Source of the DNA: Heterohyrax brucei
Taxonomy: Eukaryota > Chordata > Mammalia > Hyracoidea > Procaviidae
NCBI GenBank assembly: GCA_028571685.1
Contig: CM053140.1
Span: 223,343,323-223,407,322, forward strand
DNA: 64,000 nt
Direction: 5' to 3'
Part shown: piece by piece, positions 11,270 through 20,679 of the stretch
Layout: each line of letters starts with the position of its first letter
Numbering within the stretch: position 1 is the first letter of the stretch
Notes under the pieces: model-generated
What the model saw: only the letters and a program-made list of their open reading frames with translations
Told to the model about the DNA's origin: nothing
Databases searched by the model: none
Made by a program: the position numbers and the translations under genes

Positions 11270-12330
11270 TTTGGAAATTGAAACCTGGGCTGTGGATAAT
11301 CAGGTTTACGTCTTCAAAGTGTTAATTAGCAAAGATGTCACCTTAAGGACAAAAATGTGCTTCATGCAAGCCATGATATTTTCCATTACTTCATATGCAT
11401 GAAAAAGCTGGACAATGCCTAAGAAGGACTGAGGAGAAATGATTCCTTTGGATTATGATATTGGAAGAGACTACTAAATATACCCTGGACTGCCAGATGG
11501 ATGAATAATCTTTCCTGGAAGAAATACAACCAGAATGCTCCTTAGAAGTGAGGATGGTAAGACTTCATCTCACTTTGGACATGTTAACAGGAGGACCCAG
11601 TCCATGGGAAAGGACACCATGCTTGATAAGGTAAAGAATCAGCAAAAAAGAGGAATATCCTCAACGAAGTGGATTGATATGGTGGCTGTAATAGTGGGCT
11701 CAAGCATAGCAGTAATTGTGAGGCTGGCACAGTTTGGGGCGGTGTTTCATTCTGTTGTACAAGCTCTGTCCATTAAGTCTGTGAACTGAATTGTCATAAG
11801 GGTTACATGCCTCATGCTGAATATCGCTGCAGTTACATTTAAAGTAATCCCATTGGGGAGCTGAGCATCCATGCCAGTACCTAGTCCACCCTTCACAGCA
11901 ACTTGGGAGCTGTTTCTGGAATGGCCATGTAATGTAGCAAGTTCTGTGAACTTGTATAGTTGCCTGGGAGGGAACTTTTAGTCAGTAAACAAATAATTGT
12001 ATAGGAACACCCTCCCTACTCAACTGATCTGGCCCCCAATGACTTTTTTCTTTACCTGAAGATAAAGGAAATATTGAAGAGATTTTGATGACATTTGGGA
12101 CATCAAGGGTAATACGACGACAGCTCTGATGGCCATTCCAGAAAGAGTTCAAAAATTGCTTTGAAGGTGCTAGTGTCGGTGCATAGCTTTCCAAGGGAAG
12201 TACTTTGAAGGTGACTGTAGTGATGCTCAGCAATGAGGTATGTAGAACTTTTTTAAGGATGAATTATCAAACTTAATTGGCAGTCCTCTCGTGTAGGTTT
12301 GCCGTGAGTTGCTAAAAACAACGTAACAGA
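11270..12330 (+). mobile_element. RTE-clade LINE 3' portion (plus strand), split by a foldback mariner
   Basis: The plus strand carries the RTE 3' region: a frame at 11535-11789 reads 'SEDGKTSSHFGHVNRRTQSMGKDTMLDKVKNQQKRGISSTKWIDMVAV', matching the C-terminal part of RTE polyproteins. At a TA after TCTGTTG (11758-11759) a mariner derivative (11760-12293) is inserted. RTE tail sequence resumes after it (GTTTGCCGTGAGTTGCTAAAAACAACG, about 12296-12325). It lies in inverted orientation to the RTE piece at 10326-11225, so the two could pair over their common 3' ends. Confidence 0.7.
11760..12293 (-). mobile_element. Foldback (hairpin) non-autonomous mariner derivative, copy 1
   Basis: A 534-bp element. 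It begins with TIR-like sequence (TCTGTCCATTAAGTCTGTG) and ends with the inverse (AAACTTAATTGGCAGTCC), flanked by TA at 11758-11759 and 12294-12295. The first about 150 bp (TACATGCCTCATGCTGAATATCGC onward) recurs inverted at the other end (GATGCTCAGCAATGAGGTATG). The loop is asymmetric and carries part of the mariner transposase 3' region. Its orientation is opposite to the copies at 18145 and 58795. No intact transposase frame is present. Confidence 0.8.
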
Positions 12331-12691
12331 CTCTGCCCTCCCTATGTTTACTTGTGGCCCCTTCTTCATGTCAATCCAATCTCTTGTTTCTGTAATCCCA
12401 TGTCTTGTTACTAACTCTGATACTTCTACCTCCGTTATAAATACGCTTGTGGGTGTTGTGCCTATACAGATAATCCAGGATAATCTTCCCACATCAAGAT
12501 CCTTAACTTAATTGCATCAGCAAATTGCTTTTTACTGTGTGTGTAGTAAAAGGTTTAACCTTGCCCGAGGAAGGGTCTCAGCGTCACCTTCTGCTTCTAA
12601 ATGGTAATTTCTAAGCCCTTGGAATGTCATGCCTGAAATAGTTTTATTTATTTATTTGCTTGCTTGCCTGGGCATCGTGGGTCATACCAAG
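12331..12691. other. Mostly unique sequence with a probable old MLT1-type LTR fragment
   Basis: A stretch near 12470-12560 (GATAATCCAGGATAATC, then CATCAAGATCCTTAAC) resembles the middle of ancient MLT1 LTRs in reverse orientation. The rest is unassigned, with a short (TTTA)n/(GCTT)n run around 12645-12666. Confidence 0.4.
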
Positions 12692-13213
12692 TGTCATGGA
12701 TTGAATTGTGTCCCCCTAAAAATATGGGTACCCATGTGGCTGGGCCATGATTCCCAATATTCTATGATTGTCCTCCATTTTGTGATTTTTTTCCCTATGT
12801 TATTTTGAAGGATTATGGTGTGACTGTAAATCCTTTCAGAGGATTACCTCCCTGCTCCACTGTAAAGGGAGTTTCCCTGGAGCATGGCTTGCCCCAGCCT
12901 TAATCCTTTCATCCAACAAGAGATAAAAGGAAAGAGAAGCAGGCAGAGAATTGGGAACCTCATACCATCAAAAAAGCAGCACAGGGAGAAGAGCGCGTCC
13001 TTCAGACCTGAGATTCCTTTGCCAAGATGCTCCCTGCACAAAGACGGATGCAATACCAGACTTTCCTCCACAGCCAACAAGGGGGAAAGGCTTTCCCTGG
13101 AGGGGACATCCTGAATTGGACTTGTAACCTAGTGGACTGTGTAAGAATTACCTTTCCTTTGTTAAAGCCATCTACTCTGTGATATTTCTGTTAGAGCAGC
13201 CCTGACTAAAACA
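12692..13213 (+). repeat. 5' LTR of the MaLR-like provirus
   Basis: 522 bp beginning TGTCATGG and ending GACTAAAACA. It contains GAGATAAAAGGAAAGAGAAG near 12920 (a TATA-like ATAAAA) and a CTTTGTTAAAGCCATC block near the end. By eye it is highly similar to the 3' LTR, as expected for two copies made at one insertion event. Confidence 0.8.
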
Positions 13214-14232
13214 GAATTTGGTACCATGAGAGTGGGGTGCTGCTCTAGCAAATACCTAAAATATGGGAGCCATTTTGAAACTATGAATGGATAGAAGATT
13301 CAGAAGGAATGAAGAAGGCGCAGATGGTGAGAAACAACAAAGAACTGGTGGAATCAGTAGCAGCAGCAGCAGAACCAGAGGCAGCTCTCAAGCCAACCCA
13401 TGGAGCAAGAGAGCTAAGTGCCTGTGCACACAGTTTTCCTCACAGAGCAGGATACCTTGGGGCACTTGAATCAGTGGAACTAGCCTTGCTGACCTATGGA
13501 GCAAGAGAGCCGAGTGCCTTTGTGTATGAGGCTTCCTAGCTGAGTGGGGTGCCTCCAGGCACTTGAGTCAGTGGAGCTACAGAGCTTTGGAACACTTTCC
13601 TGGGCAGGGCAGATGTGGGCCTGAGGCCTGGGCTATGTGGCTCTAGGAAGCAGTAGCTGAAGAGACAGTGTGAGAAGCTGAGCTGCCTCAGTCTCAAGAG
13701 CTATGGCCATGATCTCAGGGGTTTGAAAGAGTGGATCCATGGAATCCTGTGTTTGTAAGAGTGGAATTGCCTCTCAGTTGGGCTTAGGGTGTACCTAAAG
13801 CCAATGGGGCAGAGTTTCTGTCCAAGTGGGCCTTGAAGGCAGAGTTGTAGTACAGGGCTGGGAGTTTCCACTCAGAATCCAGAGAGTGTGGATGATACCT
13901 AGTTTCTGGAGGGCAGGGCCATTGTGTAGAATGTCTCAGAAAGTGGAAGATTATTTCCAAAGCTTTGAGAGCTAATGTAATGAGTTCTGCTGACTTGCCT
14001 GTTGCCTGTTAAAGCCTTCTTTCCCTGTGATTTCTCCCATTTGTAATGGAATGTCTAACTTGTGCCTATTCTTCCATTGCACTTTTGCAAGCAGATAGCT
14101 TTCATTATAGGTTTCATACATGTAAAGAAAGTTTTGTATTTTGGACATGGAACTGATTTAAGACTTCTGTCGTATGGGATGAATGTGTTATATGTTTCAA
14201 AGATGTGATTTTTGGGGTGCCAAAGGGTGAGA

Positions 14233-14745
14233 TGTCATGGATTGAATTGTGTCCCCCAAAAATGTTTGTAGTCATGATTCCCAATATTCTATGATTGTCC
14301 TCCATTTTATGGTTTTTTTCCTATGCTGTATGTTGAAGGATTAGGGTGGGACTGTAAATCCTTTCACAGTATTACCTCCTTGATCCACTGTAAAGGGAGT
14401 TTCCCTGGATCATGGCTTGCACCACCCTTAATCCTTTCATCCTATAAGAGATAAAAGGAAAGAGAAGCAAGCAGATAATTGAGAACTTCACACATCAAGA
14501 AAGCAGCACCAGGAGAAGAGCACCTCATTCAGACCTGGGGTTCCTGTGCCAAGATGCTCCCTGCACAAAGACTGATGAAATACTGGACTTTCCTCCAGAG
14601 CCCACAAGGGGGAAAGGCTTCCCCTGGAGCAGACATCCTGAATTGGACTTGTAACCTAGCAGACTGTGTTAAAAATAACCTTTCCTTTGTTAAAGCCATC
14701 CACTTTGTGGTATGTCTGTTACAGCAGCACTGGCTGACTAAAATA
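14233..14745 (+). repeat. 3' LTR of the MaLR-like provirus
   Basis: 513 bp beginning TGTCATGG and ending GACTAAAATA, where the terminal CA has probably mutated to TA. It shares landmarks with the 5' LTR in the same order, with small indels. An ORF at 14479-14766 is a chance frame. Confidence 0.8.
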
Positions 14746-15199
14746 CCAGATAATCTAACAGTGTGATTTCACATAGGGACTTCTGGTCAGATAGTATCAG
14801 CTAGATCTCTAGTGAGGATGGAGACTGAAATCAACAGTGTGGGCAGTCAACTATGCCCACATAAAGGAGGCTGAATGAAAACTCTAGACATGGAGGTTCA
14901 GGGGAGCTTATTTTCCTGGTTAGTTAGAGTACATGTATTTTACACATCATTAGTGGGATAAGCAGTGCTTCCCATGACTCCACTGGGATAAGAAAACACA
15001 TTTAGAACTTTCCTGGACTTGGCCTCAGGCTTCTCTTCCCTGGGATGACTAAATCTGCATCCTTTCACTATAATAAACTGTAAGTATGATGGTAACAGCT
15101 TTCAGTGAATTCTGTGTGTCCTTCTAGAGATCTTCCATAGATTTAGTTATGTGGAAATATAGGATAGATTAATTTTTATCGATATCATATACATTTTGC
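14746..15199. other. Unique non-coding sequence
   Basis: No gene, RNA or recognisable repeat between the MaLR-like provirus and a SINE. Confidence 0.5.
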
Positions 15200-15362
15200 A
15201 AAAGCCAAATCCATTCCTGTTGAGTCAGTTCTGACTCACAGAAACCCTACAAGATGGAGTAAAGCTGCCTCATAGAGTTTCCAAGGAGTGCCTGGTGGAT
15301 TCAAACTGTTGACATTTTGGTTAATAGCTATGGCACTTAGGCACTACGCCACCAGGGTTTCC
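15200..15362 (-). repeat. AfroSINE-type SINE (minus strand)
   Basis: The right end reads ACTACGCCACCAGGGTTTCC, the complement of the tRNA-like head. The left end has the inverted tail (CCATTCCTGTTGAGTCAG). Near full length at about 160 bp. Confidence 0.85.
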
Positions 15363-15860
15363 CATTATTATATGGAATGGATATATCTGAACTTGTTAAG
15401 TCTATCAAGCACATAGGGAAAAGAAAAGATTGATGAAGTCTTGCACATTGAAAAAGATATGACATGATGACTAAATGCAGCATACATTTGTGTATAGTTT
15501 TATGCAACTGAATGAATAAAAATACATTAGTTGGACAGTTAGAAAAATTTCAATGGGATCTGTGGTTTGGGCTGTATTGAATATTGATTTCCTGACTGGG
15601 AAAGTATTTCTTTGTTTAAAGTGGTTTCATACTGAAGTATTTGCAATGATTGGCATCATTTTAGAGAAAAGCTGTATGTATGTTTGTGTTGTGTGTGTGT
15701 GTGTGAAGGTGGAGAGAGAGACAAAGACAGTGAGAAAGGAAGAAGAAATGTGGAAAAATAACAATTAAAAAAACTGAGTGAAGAAGACAGGAGTTCATTG
15801 TATTATTGCAACTTTTTTGTATTCTTGAAATTATTTCAAAATAAAAGCATATTAAGGTAA
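15363..15860 (+). repeat. Old L1 3' UTR end (plus strand)
   Basis: AATTTCAATGGGATCTGTGG near 15546 through TATTATTGCAACTTTTTTG and GAAATTATTTCAAAATAAAAG at 15825-15848 is the typical end of ancient L1M 3' UTRs, with its polyadenylation signal. A short TG-repeat (15688-15708) lies within. The first about 180 bp are unassigned. Confidence 0.6.
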
Positions 15861-16032
15861 AAATACAAATTGTCAGTATCATTAATGAAAAATAAAATAT
15901 TTTTTAACAATTTTATGAAGATAAAAGAGGATGCTGCCAATACTTTGGATAATTTTGAAAAAATAGATAACTTCCTCAAAACTTACAACTTACTACAACA
16001 GACAGATGAAATAGAAGATCTGAGTAGTCTGA

Positions 16033-16704
16033 TGTCATGGACTAAGCTGTGTCCCCCCCAAAATGTGTGAAACAATTGTCTGGACCATGATTCCCAGTAT
16101 TGTGTGATTGTCCTTCATTTATTGCTTTTTCTATGTTGTAAATCCTAGTCTCTGCCTGTGGTTAACCCAGTGAGATTGGAGTATGTTAAAGAGGGTTAGC
16201 ATGGGACTGTAACACCCTTACTGAGGGAGTTTCCCTGGAGTGTAGCTCGTACCCCGTTTTATCCTACAAGAGGTGAAAGAATAGAGTGGCAAGCAGAGAG
16301 TCGGGGACCTCATACCATCAACAAAGTAGTGCTAGGAGCAGAGTGTATCCTTCAGACTGGAGATTCCTGTGCTGAGATGCTCCTAGACCAAAAGAACCAA
16401 GTGAGAGAAAAATCCTTCCCTCAGAGCTGGTACACTAAATTTGGACATACAGCTTACTGGACTGTGAGAGAATAAACTTTTTGTTAAAACCATCCAGCCA
16501 AGCCAAGTGCTGTTGAGTCAGATCTAACTCATGGCGACCCTAAGGGCCAGGGTAGAACTGACCCCCAGAGTATTCAAGGAGCGCCTGGTGGATTTGAACC
16601 GCTGACTTTGTGGTTTGCAGTGGTAGCACTTAACCGACTACACCACCAGGGTTTCCCATCCACGTGTAATATTTCTGTTATAGTAGCAGTAGGTGACCAA
16701 GACA
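16033..16704 (+). repeat. MaLR-like LTR with perfect 5-bp duplication
   Basis: Starts TGTCATGGACTAAGCTGTG and ends GGTGACCAAGACA. It is flanked by TCTGA on both sides (16028-16032 and 16705-16709), the 5-bp duplication expected for an ERVL/MaLR insertion. A SINE (16497-16655) sits inside its 3' part. Removing the SINE leaves about 510 bp, the family's usual length. Confidence 0.9.
16497..16655 (-). repeat. AfroSINE-type SINE nested in the LTR (minus strand)
   Basis: Inverted SINE, tail at left (CCAAGCCAAGTGCTGTTGAG) and head at right (CCACCAGGGTTTC). It is flanked by CCATCCA at 16490-16496 and 16656-16662, a 7-bp target-site duplication. Confidence 0.85.
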
Positions 16705-16761
16705 TCTGACATCTACTGAGAACATTGAATCTGTTATTAAATACCTTCCTGTAAAGATAAA

Positions 16762-17075
16762 TGGAAACCTGGTGGCGTAGTGGTGAAGTGCTATGTCTGC
16801 TAACAAAAGATAAGCAGTTCAGATTAACCAGGCACTCCTTGGAAACTATGGAGCAGTTCTACTCTGTCCTATAGGGACACTATGAGTCAGAAGCAACTTG
16901 ACAGCAGTGGATTTTATAAAGAGAAATGGTTGTGTGGTGGTTAGGCTGCTAACCAAAAAATTGGCAGTTTGAATTCAGCAGCTGCTTCTTGGAAAGCCTA
17001 TGCTGCAGTTCCATTTTGTCCTATACAGCTACTATAAGTTGGAATTGACTCAGTGACAGTGAGTTTTTTGTTCAT
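16762..17075 (+). repeat. Two AfroSINE-type SINEs head to tail (plus strand)
   Basis: The first (about 16762-16915) starts GGAAACCTGGTGGCGTAGTGG and ends ACTTGACAGCAGTGG. The second (about 16921-17075) starts GAAATGGTTGTGTGGTGG and ends CTCAGTGACAGTGAG. The second is more diverged. Both are of the short subtype with a TCCTTGGAAAC middle. Confidence 0.8.
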
Positions 17076-17583
17076 TTGTTTTGCTTTTTATTAAAAAAGC
17101 CCCAAATCTGGATGACTTAATGGATATTTTCTTCCAAATGTTTATGAAAGAAATAATACCAATCTTTCACAATCTTTTTCTGAGAGTAGAAAACACAGAA
17201 ACTCCTTATAACTCATTTTAAGTGGTCAATATAACTTTGATTCCAAAGGACATTATAAAAGAGAAAAGTTATAAACTGATGATTTTTCTCATGGAAAGGG
17301 ATAAAAAGCCTTTAAGAATTAGCAAATCAAGACCAGCAATATATAAGAAGAATAAGCATCATTACCAGGAAATCCAGATTTTCAAGGGTGATTTAAATAT
17401 TTAAGTCAATTAATGTAATTCAAAGTAACAGAAAAAAAGATGAGAAAAAGAAAATGATAACTTTAATAAGTTCAAAAAGAAAAAATCCAATAGATTTGTA
17501 AAGGAAAAGAACTACAAGTCAGTAAGAAGAACATGAACAACCCAAAAGAAAAATAGAATAATCCAGCAGCCTATTTATACAAG

Positions 17584-17744
17584 CCAACCAAAACCCACTA
17601 CCATCAAGCCAATTCTGACTCATAGCGACCCTGCAGGACAGAGAAGAACTGCCCATAGAGTTTCCAAGGAGCACGTAGCAGATTTGAACTGCTGACATTT
17701 TGTTAGCAAACATAGCACATCACCACTACACCAGCAGGGTTTTC
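17584..17744 (-). repeat. AfroSINE-type SINE (minus strand)
   Basis: Left CCAAAACCCACTACCATC (inverted tail), right CACTACACCAGCAGGGTTTTC (inverted head). Inserted in old L1 ORF2 sequence. Confidence 0.8.
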
Positions 17745-17869
17745 GGTTTATCCAAGAGTATATCCGCATAGTCAATGTGCACATTTAAATTGTTTAACTT
17801 CATTTGTTACGAGGAAATGCAAATTGAAACTATGGTGCTAACACCACTACATAACCAATTTAAAAAAAA

Positions 17870-17945
17870 AAAAAGCATTGCTGTTGAGTTGATTCCAACT
17901 CACAGCCACCCTGGAGAACAGAGTAGAACTGCCCTGTAGAGAACA
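17870..17945 (-). repeat. AfroSINE-type SINE fragment (minus strand)
   Basis: About 75 bp of the 3' half (GCATTGCTGTTGAGTTG to AGAACTGCCCTGTAGAG) following an A-run. The tRNA-like head is missing. Confidence 0.7.
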
Positions 17946-18144
17946 GCTAAAATGGTAAAGATAACACAAAGTGTTCATGAGAATTTAGAGCAACAAAACC
18001 CTTATAAACTGTTGGTAGGAATATAAATTCATATGGCCACTGTAGCAAACTGTTTGTTGATATCTACCAAAAGCTACATGTACACTCTATGTTCTAGCAG
18101 TCCCACTCCTAGGGACACGTTTATTCAAGAGAAGCAATCATGTA

Positions 18145-18677
18145 AGAGGACTGCCAATTAAGTTCACGAACTTATTCTAGGAAAACTATTACATACCTCA
18201 TTCCTGAATATCACTGTGGTCACCTTTGAAGTACTCCCCTTGGGAAGCTGTGCACTGACACCAGCACCTAGTCAAACCTTCGAAACAATTTTGGGACTCC
18301 TTTTCTGGAATGACTATCAGAGCTGTTGTTGTATTATCCTTGATGTCCTGAATGTCATCAAAATATCTTCCTTTCAATATTTCCTTTATATTTGAGTTAA
18401 GAAAAAGTCACTGGGAGCTAGATCAGGTAAGAGGGGAGGGTGTTCCCATACAGTTATTTGTTTACTGGCTGGAAATTCCCTCACAAATAACTATACAATC
18501 GAGTTCCACCTTGCCACCATATGCAATGGCCATTCCCAAGAGTTCTGAGATTGCTCTGAAGGGTGGAGTAGGTGCTGGCATCGGTGCATGGCTTCCCAAG
18601 GGTACTGCGAAGGTTGCTGTGGTGATATTCAGCAATGAGACATGTAGCACTTAGAACAATTAAGTTTCCAGACCTCA
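18145..18677 (+). mobile_element. Foldback (hairpin) non-autonomous mariner derivative, copy 2
   Basis: A 533-bp element flanked by TA at 18143-18144 and 18678-18679. The left TIR is GGACTGCCAATTAAGTTCAC and the right TIR ends AATTAAGTTTCCAGACC. The about 135 bp after the left TIR (TACATACCTCATTCCTGAATATC ...) recurs inverted at the right end (GATATTCAGCAATGAGACATG). Between the arms is about 200 bp of mariner 3' transposase region plus a junction block (AACTATACAATCGAGTTCC) that copy 3 shares. Overlapping open frames on both strands are a side effect of the palindrome. Confidence 0.85.
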
Positions 18678-18889
18678 TACGTTCATTCAAAGACATGTTC
18701 ATGAAAGCAATAGTCAATAGCCCCAAGTTGGAACACCTTAAATATCCATAAACAGTCTAGCAGGAAAATAAACTGTGGGTAGATTTACACAATTACAGTA
18801 TTGGCTCCCAAGCTTTATGGTCTCAGGAATTCTTTACATTTTTAAAAATTATTACAAAACTCAAGCTTTTATTTATGTGACCAATGTCA

Positions 18890-19035
18890 GCATTCCAAAT
18901 CCACTACCTGCTCCATGGGAGAAACAGCCTGGTAATCTGCTTTTGAAAGGATTACTGCCTAGGAAACCTTGTGAAGTGTTTCTTTTCTGTCCTGGAAGGT
19001 TGAATGAATCAGAATTGACTCAATGGAACCTAGCA
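18890..19035 (+). repeat. AfroSINE-type SINE, long subtype, 5' truncated
   Basis: Contains the extra segment GGGAGAAACAGCCTGGTAATC followed by TTACTGCCTAGGAAACC that marks the longer SINE subtype, then the tail GAATTGACTCAATGG. The tRNA-like head is absent. Confidence 0.65.
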
Positions 19036-19600
19036 TCATATCTGTTAATATTTGTTACATTTGAAGTTAAAACAGAATTTTATAAACAGGAATACACAAG
19101 GACCATCAATGTCATATAGCCTCTGAAAATCTCCACTGCACACTCACAAGAAAATGAGGGTAAAAAAGGGGAATAATATCTTAATATTATTATGAAGATA
19201 GTTTAGAACTGAGGATACCCTGAAAAGGTCTCAGGAGTCCCTACTCTACACTTTGAGAACCTCTGCTTACACAGCATAGAATTGAACAAACTATAACTAC
19301 ATGCAAAAATATGGATTTATCTCTCAAATCTAACAAAGAGGACATGCCACATGACTCCATTGATTTATAAGGCACATAAATTAGGGAAACTGAATTATGC
19401 TGTTAGAAGTCAGAGTAAAGGAGTGTGAGTGGAAAGGAGCACAAGGGGAACTTCTGAGGTGCTGTTAATGCTGTTTCTTAACCTGGTGCTAGTTATGCAG
19501 GCATGTTCTATTTGTGCAAATTTATAGAGCTGTATACTTGTATACACTTTTCAGTGTGCATATTACCCTTCAATGAAAAGTAAAATAGATAAAAATAAAA

Positions 19601-20500
19601 CATTTTTCACTTAGAGAACTGTTGTTCTCTTTACTTCCACTGAGAGTCTTAAAACCTGCCCATAAAAAATCTTCAGGTTTGAGAATTCTAGGCTCCCAAC
19701 AATAAGCCCACCTTTGAAGCCCTCACGTTAGTGGTCTCTGTCTGTTGCCACTATAAACAACAGTTTTGGGCGTGGAGGTAACAGTAAAATCTACCTCTTG
19801 GTTCCTAGCTGTTTCCTTTGTCCCCTCAATAGGGTAGAGGACATTTAGTAGAAATTGCTTGGGAGCAGTCACAGGCAGTGTCTGTCTTTTACCACAGTCC
19901 CTTTGCTAAACCACCTGTCTCCGTGTATTAGCTGTCATTAATTTTAATTTGGGGAACATGCAGAGCTTTTTAGCCTTTTTATGCAACGGAAAATTCAGTC
20001 TGTGAAACCTGTAGACCCTTCTCAGAATGTTTTTAAATGCATAAAATCAAATATGTAGGATTCAGGAAAAATTATGTTGAAAAATATTTGTGAAAATACT
20101 AACGTATTTATGGCATTGTAAGATATACGCCTCTTTATTAATTCATGAACATTAACATTCAAGATATTTAAAATCAATTGATTTAAAATCTAGCTAGCAG
20201 TGGGTTTGCTGTAATTTCAAGGTTGTGATGAATGAACATGATATTTTGAGATATCTGCAACTATAATGTGATATCAAAGTATCTATGAATTCTGTTCGTG
20301 ACATACAGATCTGGCTGTAGATTTGTTTGGTCTACAGTTTAAGGAAAGGAAATGCTAAATTTCAGTTAGAAGTTAGTAAAAATAAAGATTTTTTTTCTGA
20401 GTACAAGTATCCTCTGGATTTTGTTTATAGAACTTCAAAACACTCTAAATACTTCGAACTCGCAGGTCAGTTTCGGCTTTCCTGACACTGTTGCTGTTAG
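19601..20500. other. Unique non-coding sequence
   Basis: About 0.9 kb with no gene, RNA or repeat that I recognise. Confidence 0.5.
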
Positions 20501-20508
20501 TTGCTGTT

Positions 20509-20672
20509 TTAGTCAGCTAGTGCTGCTCTAACAGAAATACCAGAGTGCATGGCTTTAACAAGGAAAGTTTATTCTTACACAGTCTAGTAGGCTATAAGTC
20601 CAAATTCAGATGTCTACTCCAGGGGAAGGCTTTTCATCTTATTGGCTCTGGAGGAAAGTCTGGTACAAAAAA
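20509..20672 (-). repeat. MaLR-like LTR 3' fragment (minus strand)
   Basis: Inverted 3' end of the TGTCATGG LTR family: TGTTTTAGTCAGCTAGTGC, then CTCTAACAGAAATACC, GTTTATTCTTACACAGTC and on to GGCTCTGGAGGAAAGTC, where it stops against L1 sequence. The 5' two thirds are missing. Confidence 0.8.
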
Positions 20673-20679
20673 AGAGAGA

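Larger units (their letters stand above)
12692..14745 (+). mobile_element. Complete non-autonomous MaLR-like provirus (LTR-internal-LTR)
   Basis: Two LTRs in direct orientation (12692-13213 and 14233-14745), both starting TGTCATGGATTGAATTGTG, flank about 1.0 kb of internal sequence. Just after LTR1 is TTTGGTACCATGAGAGTGGGG, the usual start of MaLR internal regions and the probable primer-binding site. Just before LTR2 is a purine run (AAAGGGTGAGA). The internal part has no gag, pol or env frame, only short chance frames and a small AGC-repeat run near 13361-13372. Flanking pentamers are CCAAG and CCAGA, an imperfect duplication at best. It presumably depended on ERVL-type proteins encoded elsewhere. 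Confidence 0.8.
15861..19600 (+). mobile_element. Old L1 (ORF2 pieces to 3' end), heavily interrupted
   Basis: L1 ORF2 pieces appear in order on the plus strand. They are 'NNFMKIKEDAANTLDNFEK' near 15907-15960, then 'MVNITLIPKDIIKEKSYK' and RT finger sequence near 17222-17400, then the ORF2 C-terminal region around 17800-18140 and 18680-18780, then 3' UTR to about 19600 (GTGTGCATATTACCCTTCAATG). It has been split by a MaLR-like LTR (16033-16704), five SINEs and a foldback mariner (18145-18677). These insertions give a relative age order: L1 first, the others later. Confidence 0.65.

Noticed and set aside
13287-13539. Overlapping open frames with a poly-AGC run between two LTRs
   Set aside because: They lie in the internal region of a non-autonomous MaLR-like provirus, have no recognisable domain and no splice context.
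18352-18726. Overlapping frames on both strands
   Set aside because: Caused by the palindromic mariner derivative; the frames are mirror images of each other.
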